Assembly (NCBI RefSeq): GCF_003672135.1
Contig: NC_039508.1
Coordinates: 3,782,001 to 3,846,000 of the forward strand
From: Ooceraea biroi
Taxonomy: Eukaryota; Arthropoda; Insecta; Hymenoptera; Formicidae
Direction: 5' to 3'
Length of the DNA: 64,000 bases
In this document: piece after piece, positions 52,401-63,122 of the stretch
Numbering within the stretch: the stretch's first letter is position 1
Layout: each line of letters opens with the position of its first letter
Notes under the pieces: generated by a model
Told to the model about the DNA's origin: nothing
Seen by the model: the letters and a program-made list of their open reading frames with translations, nothing else
Database searches by the model: none
Position numbers and translations under genes: made by a program

Positions 52401-53016
52401 GTTACAGAATATTATTCCCATTTTACACACGTACACATACATATATACATAAAATACATATCTCCTAACATGAGAAATACTGTAGTAGTGAATTCAAAAT
52501 AAAAATAATAAGAAGACTTATTTAAATGCCAATGTTCAAGGCTGTAGTCTGTTCATAGCATTCACAGTTAGACTCGGTATTATGAGTACATGACATGTTC
52601 AAATAGTTCACCTATATATTAGCCTAGGATTGATATTATAAAATCAGACGTTATCATATTCAATGATATTAAAATACAATAAAACCAACATTAAGTTGCT
52701 GCGCTTGCGAGCGAACTTGCAGAAGCTCCCGGATGGAGTCGATAAATCCCTGATAGTGATGATTGCACATCCTTTCGATGTCCTTGTCATGAGCCTTAAT
52801 ACGATCATCCAACTTCTCCATGAACTTTTGATGTTCGTGGCCATCGTAAATCGCTCTGCAATGCAAACCAACGACAGATCATCTTTCATTGCTCATACAA
52901 ACGTTTTAATCACACAGCACGAGATTTACACGTGAATAGTACCTAAAAACGAGACCTATGCTATCAGTATCAGTAGATTCTATTTCGTAAAGCAAGTATT
53001 CGTGCTTGGGCACCAT
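49490..53016 (-). CDS. Sec15: Exocyst subunit Sec15 (EXOC6), complete
   Basis: Sec15 links Rab-marked secretory vesicles to the exocyst for tethering at the plasma membrane. The 13 exons are 52943-53016 (first exon 1b), 52690-52855, 52098-52384, 51915-52017, 51536-51778, 51294-51461, 51131-51202, 50910-51044, 50469-50839, 50157-50391, 49954-50095, 49683-49869 and 49490-49616. Phases agree throughout and the sum is 2310 nt (769 aa; fly and human proteins about 770-800). Family signatures include KFMEKLDDRIKAHDKDIERM, KRYYPALKTLEQLE, SMSDLRDFLENIRK, DFSPVYRCMHIYTVL, RKQQARLVLQPPINM, GFFVVEDHIL, STNLLLTRTFSGCL and LRQLLDLFMSWDWPTY. Exon 1b gives MVPKHEYLLYEIESTDTDS; an upstream in-frame ATG at 53061 is also possible. 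The exon 52690-52855 uses a GTTGGT donor. Confidence 0.96.
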
Positions 53017-53250
53017 CGACAACAGCAGATTTTGTGATGGATTAATTGACACTCTTGACATTACTACCCTGTTAGGAATCAGCACAAAATACGAGCGCAC
53101 GTCTGTCACCCCTCTTTAAAACACACCCCTCGAATGCGCATATGCAAACTCGGCCGCATCGCATCTGCGTGAAGGGGTGGTTCTCGGGAGCGCGTACTTT
53201 GACGCGGATTTCACGCTCTCGCACTCGAACGACCCGTTGCTCTCACTTAC

Positions 53251-53318
53251 CGGAATGTCGGGCCCAGGTAATCGTCGATGCCTTCGATTTCCTGGATCAG
53301 AATATCGTGTCGCTGCAT
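53251..53318 (-). CDS. Sec15: Alternative first exon (1a) of Sec15
   Basis: ATG at 53318 (preceded in frame by a TGA) opens MQRHDILIQEIEG, ends LGPTFR, and stops in phase 2 at a GTAAGT donor, exactly the phase needed by the exon at 52690-52855 (FR-AIYDG). It aligns with the downstream first exon 1b (MVPKHEYLLYEIES...GLVFR) and with the start of vertebrate EXOC6/EXOC6B (HERILQEIES...GPTLR). The two exons are therefore duplicate versions of the same N-terminal segment and are most likely chosen by alternative promoters. This version would give a protein of 767 aa. Splicing 1a to 1b is unlikely because 1b has no evident acceptor in phase. Confidence 0.8.
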
Positions 53319-53824
53319 CGTCACCAAATTCGGGAACCGATCGTACGGGCACTGTATCCGAAACTGTCAAGGAAGGTTTGACAGATTCACAGACCGATTA
53401 CGCGTCTCTTGCAATCACTACTGCATCACGAGTTTCTTACTTATTATCGTAGATTAAGGACTGTCAGAGAATTTATTCAATCACACCAATTTTAGATTTG
53501 ATTACAATGTGTTTTGACAGCAAGCATTTATTTTTACGCGACTTATGTCGGACACACCTACGAAGCGAACTCGTACGAATGGCATCCGAAATTCTTGAGG
53601 TTAAGTCGAAAATAATCATGTACAATAGCGTTGATAAACGTAAAGTTTTAAATATTAAGTAGTTACTCGTGCGTTTTTTATTTAATAATTTTTTATTTAA
53701 TTGAAAAAATAATATAGAATGAACTCCAGATTATCAAAAATATCGATAGTATTGATAATAATTAATGTACTAAATTTTTAAAACTCGCGCCAAGTTTAAA
53801 AGTATACGGTAGATCCAAAATCAG

Positions 53825-53941
53825 GTACGTGTATTTTTACTTTTATTATATTTTTATATTATATTTTATTATAATGTATACATATTATATTTTCATCGAG
53901 GGAATATTATGCGTAATAGCTAATGCTTCTTGTCTTTACAG
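53825..53941 (+). repeat. Exact extra copy of an Msh6 intron
   Basis: This 117-nt segment runs from GTACGTG to CTTTACAG and matches the Msh6 intron at 57767-57883 in length and sequence except for two substitutions (C for T in the 5' part, G for A in the middle). Similarity stops at the splice sites: only a shared G before and an A after extend the match. Outside, the flanks are unrelated. The donor, the pyrimidine-rich 3' end and the acceptor are intact, so it could splice if transcribed, for instance as an intron in the Msh6 5' UTR. Confidence 0.95.
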
Positions 53942-54083
53942 AAATAAGGAATGGGATTTTAAATTTAAATTTTTATGTTCCTTCGATTCTATCTTTTTTA
54001 ATATTTTAATTCATCCTACACGAGCACTGTAAATTTGAAATTAGGATCTAAAATTATTCAAATCATTTAAATTATTGACATTT

Positions 54084-54160
54084 CAAATGCTTCAAAACAC
54101 TCTCTCTCTTATTTCTTTTTTCAAATAAAAACAGGGAAACAAAATGTTTTGAAGCATTTG
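54084..54160. repeat. Perfect 16-bp inverted repeat, 45-nt spacer
   Basis: CAAATGCTTCAAAACA at 54084-54099 is the exact reverse complement of TGTTTTGAAGCATTTG at 54145-54160. It lies about 280 nt before the Msh6 ATG. It may be a foldback element or the ends of a small transposon; no target duplication was identified. Confidence 0.9.
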
Positions 54161-54439
54161 GAGCATCAACTGCACCGCAGTCAAAAGATTTGGAATAAAT
54201 AAGCAATCTGCTAGTTACATTGGTATGGTGATTTTGCAAATTCGCTAGGGATATTTATTTTAGACATCTGTCAACACTTCCGAGGCAAATTGTGAGAAGT
54301 TTTGGATCGCAAGAATTTGCACGAGTTTGCCGGGCTTTTGATGTATCGGTGTATTGTTGCACAGCACGTTTTTCCGGTTAAAATTTCGATCAACGATATC
54401 TTGGAAAATCTGTTTTGTCTGACTGTACGAAAACGCAAC

Positions 54440-57400
54440 ATGCCGAAGGTGAATACGATACTTAATTATTTCACGTCTCCGAAAACTGTCAAAAAGCCGG
54501 AGGCGAAAAAAGAGGAAAGAGAAAAGTCACAGACTCCCAAGAGACAACAAAAGAACAAAGGTTTGTTTCGAACGAAATTTGTGGCACGAGTGTTAAGTAA
54601 CACGTATCGAGATTAAATAAATCGTAGCCTCGTGCGTGATGTTTTTCGATATACATTCACATTTATATAAAATATAGATTGTATAATTAACAATTTATTA
54701 CAGTTCAATCATATAATTGTAATATTCTTAATTATTTGTTTTAAATATTAACTATAAATAATTAATATTAAAATAAATTATGAAATATAAATTATAATTA
54801 ACAATTTGCACACACTTTACAAATATAATGTAAATTATTTCTATTAATTGTTTGATAATTATATATATATTGTATTGCGAATGTATTCAGAGATTGTCAA
54901 AAATAAGGGAAAAGAGAATACAAATACCGATGATAGAAAGCGGTTGTATAAGGAAGACGAAGATGGAGAAGACGATCAGCCTATAAAGCCTAAAAAAAGG
55001 CGTCTCATTATCCCTGATGTTGATTCTGAAGATTCTGGAGATGAATTCAAACCAGGTTTATAGATTACATGTAGAAATGTATAATGAAACGGTTGTTTGC
55101 ACAGTTAGATGCAATGTTATGCATTACAGGTTCGGAGTCTGAAGAATCTGATGCATCTTCTGAAGGAGACACAGAGCATGAACCTTCAACAGAGGAAGAA
55201 ACACCAGAGGTAGAAATAACAATGCATACAGATTACATATGTTGAGAATAGAAAATTAACATCATATCCTTCATAAAAGTATATTAATATTGTCACAATG
55301 AAGCTTACGTTAACAAATATCCTTCTCTCTCAGAAAAAAAGAAAGAAGCCAACCGCTACACCAAAACCCGCATCAACGAAACGCTCACGTAATTCAAATG
55401 CAGTAAGCTCATAAATAATTGCAAGACTGATCTTCACGTATCGTCTTTAATCTTTGTAAGATACACTTTATGTGTTGTTTCAGAACAAAAAAGAATCGAA
55501 ACAACCTGCGCAAGCTCAAAGTCAAACCACTGTGACCAATGGACTTGCTGCCGCGAGTACTTGGCCTCACTTGAAATTAGATTTCCTACAGCCAGAGAAA
55601 ATAAGGGATATACATAGGAGAACGCCCAAGGATCCGGATTATGATCCAAGGACACTCCATGTGCCTGTTGACTTTTTGAACAATCAAACACCTGTAAGGA
55701 TCATTCGTCATGACATTATTGCTTTCCCGTGCATCGACGTATTGACGAGCATTTAATTGTTCTTAAATTTATTTAGGCGATGAGACAATGGTGGGAGTTG
55801 AAGAGCAAGCGCTTCGATTGTGTGCTCTTCTTCAAAGTTGGTAAATTCTACGAGTTGTACCACATGGACGCAGTTATCAGCGTTAACGAGCTCAGCCTCA
55901 CGTACATGCGAGTAAGTTTGTGTACACACACGTACCCGGAACGTGATAACTTCTGTAATGAGTTTTTTTTTATTCTAAATATTATTAAAGGGTGAATTCG
56001 CACATTCCGGATTTCCCGAGATCGGATACGGCCGTTACTCGGCGAGTCTCATAGAAAGAGGATACAAAGTTGCGCGAGTCGAGCAAACTGAAAATCCAGA
56101 GATGATGGCAACACGTTGCAGCAAGTGTATGAAATCACTCGGAAACATTTGAAATATACGCATGTTTGACTTGTAACTATATTTGTGCTATTTTATTTAC
56201 AGTGGTCAAGACGACGAAGTTCGACAAAGTTGTGAAACGAGAGATTTGTCAAGTCAGTACCAAGGGCACGAGAGTGTACAGCCCGTTGGATGTGGAAGCG
56301 TCTACACCGAACTCCAACTATTTACTATCTCTGGTCGAGAAATGCAATCCTAATTCGACGACCAGTGCTTTTGGAGTCTGCTTCATCGACACGACAATAG
56401 GGGAGTTCAATCTCGGCCAGTTCGACGATGATCGCTACAGTTCTAGACTGCTGACTTTACTGGCTCATCATCCACCAGTTCATGTATGATGTCACACGAT
56501 GTTCTAAGTGGCTTAACATTGTACAGTTGCAAAACTTTCTTGTCCGTCTTCCAGGTAATCTACGAACGTGGTAATCTATCGCAGAAAACCTTGCAACTTA
56601 TAAACAGCACGTTGCCGGTAGCACTGAGGGAGCCGCTGCAACGCGAGGCGCAGTTCTGGTCAGCTACAACTACGTTGAAAGTAGGCATACAAAGTTACAA
56701 ATAGTGCAATAAATTCTAAATCAAAACCTCATACGTGTATTAACATAAACAATAAATTTTTAAAGAAACTCCACGAGGGGGATTATTTCAAGAAAGAAAA
56801 GGACTCTAACTTCGCGTGGCCGGAAGGCCTGAAGCCATATCTTAACGAAGGTACTTAACGAAACATCATTAGCAATAATTTTTTTTTATTTATTGTTACA
56901 TCTTTGCAATACACATTTATACATAATCCATTTTTCCAGGAGACAGTCTGGGCTTAACGCCAGCGGACAACAAAGAACTAGCCGTACATGCGCTAGGAGG
57001 ATGCGTCTACTTGTTGAAGGAGTTTCTGCTCGAACAGCAGCTGTTGGCGCAAAGTTGCTTCAGTACCTACACTCCGCCGGACTTCTCAGTCGCAGGCAAC
57101 CGCGCGGCTCTTAATTATGCGAGCACTATGGTAATAGACGCTGTCACGATAAAGAATTTAAGAATCTTTGGGGAAGGTTCACTCAATAGTGTGTTGGATC
57201 GCTGCTGCACTGCATTCGGTAAACGGTAAGGCTTCGTGAGTTTTGTGTCCGTTACTTTTTGCACAACGTTTTGTACACGTCGAGGAAACGTGTTTCCTGC
57301 AGATTGTTGCGCGAATGGATCTGCAGACCGTCTTGCCGCAAGGCCGTTATCATGGAGCGCCAGGAAGCCGTGCAGGAATTGGTGGATCGAATAGACGTGA

Positions 57401-59803
57401 TGCAGTCGGCTCGCGCGAGCCTGTCGACTCTGCCGGATCTCGAGAGATTATTAAGCAAGTGAGTATCAAGAAATCCGTAAAAATAAATCTTCTAAAAATT
57501 TTTTATTTTAGTAATATCTATCTTTTAATTAATAATGTTATAACGCTGTTTGAAATATCTTTATTAGATATTAAATGTAGGTATACTACTACTTCTCTCG
57601 TTTGTTAGAATACACGCTCAGGGAAACGCAGCTAAAATGAAGAATCATCCTGACGGCAGAGCCATAATGTTTGAAGGTCCGGTATACTCGAAGAGAGTGA
57701 TTATGGATTTCACCACGACGCTTGCTAAGTTCGAGGAGGTTCTTAAATTCATCGAGCTATTCGATGGTACGTGTATTTTTATTTTTATTATATTTTTATA
57801 TTATATTTTATTATAATATATACATATTATATTTTCATCGAGGGAATATTATGCGTAATAGCTAATGCTTCTTGTCTTTACAGATTTCAAGAGCGATTTG
57901 ATAACTCGCTGCACTCGCTATGAACCGGACGGTGATTTTCCTCATTTGAGAGAAACATTAGATTACTTCAAGGTTACTATTTTTATTTTCAATAATTTTT
58001 CTGATTATTTTCTTGTTCTTTAAAATTTTTTCGACGACGTTATTTCGATGATTGCAGACTGCGTTTGATCACGAAGAAGCCAAGAAACAAGGTTGCATCG
58101 TGCCGAAGAAAGGAGTGGACGACGAATATGACTCTGTTCTGGCTGAGCTTGCAGCGAACAAGAAAGATTTGGAAAAATATCTGGAGAAACAGAGGCAACA
58201 TTTCGGCGTGAAAGTGACGTTTCATGGAACGGACAGGAAACGTTATCAGATCGAGATTCCCGAGTCGCAAGTTAAGAAAGTCGGGTCCGGATACGAGTTG
58301 CAGTCGCAGAGAAAAGGCTTCAAACGTTACTATACCGCCGAAGCAAGGGTAAGAATAACAACATATTTACACATTTAATTTTACGAAAGATTACCAATGT
58401 TTTGCGTGCGGATGGAAAACTCTTCCGTTACCAAACTGTGGTCGCTGCAGGAACTTCTAGCGAGGCAAACAAACGCGGAGGAGCACAGGGACAAAGTGCT
58501 GAAGGATCTCAACAGGAGGATATTCGCTCAGTTCAGCGAAAAGTACGATATGTGGCATATGGCCGTTTACAAGTTAGCCACCATGGACGTGCTTATTTCT
58601 CTCGCGGATTACGCTCGGAACGGCGATATGTGCATTCCCGAGATTCATGATGGATCGGACGGAGAGGTAACGGTACCGTTCCCGTAAAACAATCTGCCAT
58701 TGATTAACAATACTCGTTTATTTATGCGAGCACGAAATATTATTCTTATTTATTTTTTATTTATTTATTTATTATTTTCACAGATTTTCATCGAGATAAG
58801 AGATGGAAAGCACCCCTGCATCATGTCTGACAACTTTATACCCAACGACACGCTGTTGGCGACTGATGACGCCGCTTCCTTCATGATTCTAACCGGACCG
58901 AACATGGGCGGCAAATCGACCCTCATGCGTCAAGTGGGCCTGATCACGATCATGGCGCAGATAGTAAGTCTCGCGAGGATAAAAGTGCAAATGCCAGTGA
59001 AACTAACCGTTAGTCATTAACGCCTGGAATATGAAATTTAATTCCGTTGCGTAACTAGGGCAGCTACGTTCCAGCCAGCTCGTGCCGCGTAACGCTGGTG
59101 GACCGTATTTTCACGCGGCTTGGAGCGAACGACGATATTCTGGCTGGTCAGAGTACGTTTCTGGTGGAACTTAGCGAGACCGCCGCGATACTGCAACACG
59201 CTACGTCCTATTCGTTGGTTCTTCTGGACGAGTTGGGTAAGGATTATCGCGAGTCGCTCACTGTTGCTTCGCTTCAAACGTTGAAACTGATTAGAGCTTG
59301 TCTCATCATCGCAGGACGCGGAACATCGACCTATGACGGCACGGCGATAGCGGCCTCGGTCGTCGACGCGTTGGCCAAGCTCAAGTGTCGCACGCTATTC
59401 TCGACGCATTATCATTCTCTGGTCGAGGATTACAAAAGCAACAAAGAGGTCACATTGGCCCATATGGTGAGTTATCTTCCGTTACACATTAGGATCCCAT
59501 AAATATGTATTTTTAGATGGTTAATATTTTGCGATGCATTTTTTTTAGGCGTGTATGGTGGAAGCGGAAGAGGAAGATGAGGTTTCGCAGGAAACTGTGA
59601 CGTTCTTGTACAAACTTAGTGAAGGAGCATGCCCGAAATCTTATGGATTCAACGCCGCTCGACTAGCGGGTGTACCGTCTGCGATCACGATAAGGGCGCA
59701 TGAAATAGCTAAGAAGATAGAGCAGGAAACTAATCAGAAGCACATCTTTACCTCGATCTGCAAAGGTAAATCTGACACGAGAAAGCTCATTACTACCATT
59801 TAA
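54440..59803 (+). CDS. Msh6: DNA mismatch repair protein Msh6, complete
   Basis: Msh6 pairs with Msh2 (MutS-alpha) to recognise base mismatches. The 20 exons are 54440-54560, 54891-55055, 55130-55209, 55334-55402, 55484-55693, 55777-55911, 55991-56126, 56203-56483, 56555-56680, 56766-56850, 56940-57225, 57303-57458, 57609-57766, 57884-57972, 58058-58348, 58451-58666, 58784-58963, 59059-59236, 59315-59466 and 59549-59803. All phases agree: 3369 nt, 1122 aa. A PIP-like start (MPKVNTILNYF) is followed by about 170 charged residues without a PWWP domain. The mismatch-reading Phe-x-Glu is F239-Y-E241 in KVGKFYELYHMDA. Walker A is GPNMGGKST (906-914) and Walker B is LVLLDELG (D985, E986), followed by RGTSTYDG and STHYHSLVEDY. 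The tail has GACPKSYGFNAARLAGVP. Start and stop are both present. A 78-nt intron at 59237-59314 has no stop in frame. Confidence 0.97.
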
Positions 59804-62800
59804 TCATGTCAAATAAATTGTTAACGTAAACGTATTGTGTTGGAAAATATAAATACTCGCTACTTTTTTGCATTTCTGTCACGCAAATTATAAATTTGGT
59901 TAAACTGTTGCAATCCACTGCTGTACCAAGCCTTGTATACGTTAAATATTTTTGAGGATACTTTTTTCACAGGAACAGTCGTTCAAATTCACTTAGAAAT
60001 TCCATGATATGTAAACCTTCATAGTTTAATTATAATTTTGAAATTTATTTGTAAGTCCTTGATTACTTTTCGTCATACGTATTGCATATAAATACTCTTC
60101 GTTCAGTACCTGTAACGTTAATTTCGTTTTATTATGAACTATGCATTAACATATTACATATTTTGTGATAATAAAAGCCTATACGAAGATACACCGCAGC
60201 CGATTCCAATCATTGCACATTTACATACGGCTGAATCGCCGGGCTTCCTTCTGTCCCTTACACCTACCGTCTCTGTTGGGGAGGAACGGAGATGACACAC
60301 ATGTTGCTTACAAAATTTTATTAATTGCCAGAGTACAAAAAGGCTACTTATGACGGATACGATGCATTGTGTTACAAACAAACTTAATTTTACTCACACC
60401 AAACGACCGCGTAAAATCTTGGCGTAGAGAAAGGAGAAACGGATACATGTGCACGGCTCTTTGCTGTGAAATAAATACATTCGATTACGTGCCGCTGTCG
60501 TAAGAGAAAGAGAAGCGGGGCGACGACGGGGTGCCGGGAGTTATTATGCGACTCGCTGGGTATGCAACTCTCCCCCCATCGCCTGTTTATTGAAAACGAG
60601 ATAAGTATACAATACCGAGATAAATAGATAAATAATATAATAGCTTTACGTTAATCGAGCGCGCACGATGACGACACTTCGGTTTCTCGACTTTTGAGAA
60701 AGTCACTTGGACACGGGATTACGTTTCGGCCACGGGTCAGGTTCGTCGTAACGTAAGATTCAGCAACGTGTTGTATTTTCTTCCTTCCGTTGTCGGAACA
60801 TCGCGGGGATGATTTCCTAGCGAGTGGAAACGATGATTCTATCTACCTCTCTCCCTCTCCCTCTCCCTCTCTCTCAGTCGTGCTGTTCGCTCGATCGTTC
60901 ATTCATGTGATGACGATAAATCATGCGATTAAGAAGGCACGGAGATTAAGAAAGCACTTGACTTGGATGTAATTGGATTATACATATACACTTTTATTTT
61001 TTTGAAGTAACATATGTCTACTTCTAATTTACAATTCCGAGGTCACCACGAAAGATTGCAATTTCGTCGTCGAGCGTTATTTCTGCTTTTCAGTCCATCT
61101 CTTTCTCTCTCTCTCTCTCTTTTCTCACATCGTTCACGATAGAACCCATCTTTTTTTTCAGTGTTACCGCGTACAACAGTACTCCATACAAAGTGTCGAT
61201 TATTCCATTGATTATGTATATATATATATACTTGGCGCTTTTTCGATACACCCTCTCTCTCCCTCAAAGTTTGGCAGGTTTTGATCGATTAGTTAATTTT
61301 TGCTTTTTTTCTCGCTCCTAAATAACGCCGCACTGTATGTAGTAACGGCACTATATATAGTAATCGCGATCCTACGATATTTTGATACTCTGTACGTGTC
61401 TATATGAACATGCATATCATTGTCCTTCGCCCCGACTGGAGAGCGAATTCTTCAATGCATAATCTTGTTCCAAATTAAACGATTTTATGGGGTTGAGATG
61501 CGACGCACAACGAGAGACGAGTAAAAGGCCCGCGATCACAAGCTCGGCAGCGACGAGACAAAGATCGCTCCAGTCAAATGGGTTGTAAAGTGGAGTTTTT
61601 GTTCAATAACGCAAGTCTTAAAAATTTCGAGATTGTTAAAACGTTTAAGTCATAAAACAGTAAAAATTAAAAAGCACGAGAGAATAACTGTACAATTTGT
61701 GCATTATACTTTTATATGTGCACGGCTGAATTATTTGTACTGTTCTAACAATAACGGAATGTTTGCAAATATTTTAGAATTTTAATAAATATAGCGAGAG
61801 GTCGAAATCGTCCACGAAGTATCGATTATTCCTTGTTTTGTTCATGGTGTTATTCTAAAACAAATGGTTTTCTGCTTCAGTTAAAACACAACGCTATTTA
61901 CTTTTTCCTATTTATTCGTATGACTGATCACACGTAAGCCGTTGCTGACAGGAAATCGCATTTCCTAGCCAAGTGATTTACGATTCGCGATTCGCCAACC
62001 GACGCGGCGTTCCTGCCTCAAAAGAGTACGCTTTACGCGCGATGATTACTTTAACTACCTCTATACAGTTACGCGATAAAGTCTGTACTAGAGTTGCTAA
62101 TTGAAGGACCGGTAATTCACGCTCGAGGAATCGCCTGGGATCGGTTTACTCTTGTGCGCTCTTCTACGAGGCGTTGTTCGTTGCAACGGCTCAAACGAGT
62201 TTCACATAAATATCAAATATTCCGCTTAATATCTCGCGCAATAATCAATTTTTCGCAGAATAAAATTCGCACATACGTGATTATAATTTAGTATACTTAT
62301 AAAACAGATTGAAAATATAATATCGAGGGATTTAAAGACGCATGACCCTTCTGTCGCTGCTCGAGCTGAAACGTGACCTCTCCTCCGTTTCCGCGTTGCA
62401 AATATACTCGAGGATCGACGATTTTATTATTACTTTCTTGCGCCCTCGTTAACCCTTTCGGCCCTCTTGACGACATCACTACGACGATAGTGAAAATCTA
62501 GGCATTTAAAAAAAGAAGTTGACTGATATACCCAACACTATTTGTCACATGACTAAAATAAACTAATGATTCGACAATAATTACTCGAGGCCGAAAGAGT
62601 TATCCGTTATTCAAAAATCAGAATGTCCAGACTCTTACTCCTCTCATTCTTCTCGAATTAGTACAAAGCAAAGGGAAAAGCATTAATCCATTAAGACCCA
62701 CGCTTTATTTCACCTGTCGCTCGCAGCTCTTCGGGTGCTATGAAAAAGAAAAGTAGAAAAGTAGTTGCCGCGAAGGTGCACGGCGGTAAAATACATCTCG

Positions 62801-62934
62801 GGGTACTCGATTCGATTAGAAAGTCCTAGGGGGAAGGATCGCGGGGTCTTAATGGATTAAGAGTACAGGGCCGAAAGAGTTAATCTGGGTGTTTCCCGAG
62901 AAGAGAACGGGGCGACCGATGATGGCGTCGCCCT
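59804..62934. other. Msh6/Jupiter 3' spacer, mostly presumed Jupiter 3' UTR
   Basis: There is no supported coding region. TC repeats occur at 60843-60874 and near 61100-61120, and a TA run near 61217-61231. On the minus strand, AATAAA at 60317-60322 is a plausible end for the Jupiter transcript, which would make its 3' UTR about 2.6 kb. Small frames in this stretch carry no recognisable domains. Confidence 0.4.
59812..59817 (+). terminator. Possible Msh6 polyadenylation signal
   Basis: AATAAA lies only 8 nt after the Msh6 stop codon. If used, the 3' UTR would be very short (roughly 20-40 nt). Other signals may exist further right. Confidence 0.4.
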
Positions 62935-63122
62935 TTACCAAAGTCCGGATGAGTAGCCACCGGGTGGGACGCGGGTGCGCGCCGGTGGCTTCGCTGCTGG
63001 CGACGTGTCGTGTGACTTCTCGCCGCTGCTGCTGGAATTCGAGCTGATGGTTCCGTTCTGCATCACCGGCCCGTTCTTCTGCACCTCGGTCGCGTAGCCG
63101 GTTCCGGTTACCGGGTTACCAT
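62935..63122 (-). CDS. Jupiter: Jupiter microtubule-associated protein, last exon
   Basis: Jupiter binds microtubules in insects; vertebrate relatives are the HN1/JPT proteins. The exon begins after a TTTCCGCAG acceptor with two bases of a split codon, reads GNPVTGTGYATEVQKNGPVM, continues through a Ser/Gly-rich region and ends TRVPPGGYSSGLW with TAA at 62935-62937. The fly protein has the same architecture at its C-terminus (GNPVTGEGY ... IPPGGYSSGLW). The upstream exons lie to the right, outside the window, so the gene is partial here. The sequence between the two conserved ends differs, as expected for a disordered protein. Confidence 0.92.

Larger units (their letters stand above)
53319..54439. 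promoter_or_regulatory. Head-to-head 5' region of Sec15 and Msh6
   Basis: About 1.1 kb between the Sec15 exon 1a and the Msh6 ATG. It holds the copied intron (53825-53941) and a perfect 16-bp inverted repeat (54084-54099 with 54145-54160). The rest is AT-rich. Promoters for both genes should lie here, but no specific element was identified. Confidence 0.5.

Noticed and set aside
58397..58450. Extension of Msh6 exon 16 to the in-frame ATG at 58397
   Set aside because: The previous exon ends in phase 0 and the CTGCAG acceptor at 58450 gives exact length agreement with the human protein between KRY and NAEE, so the earlier ATG lies in the intron.
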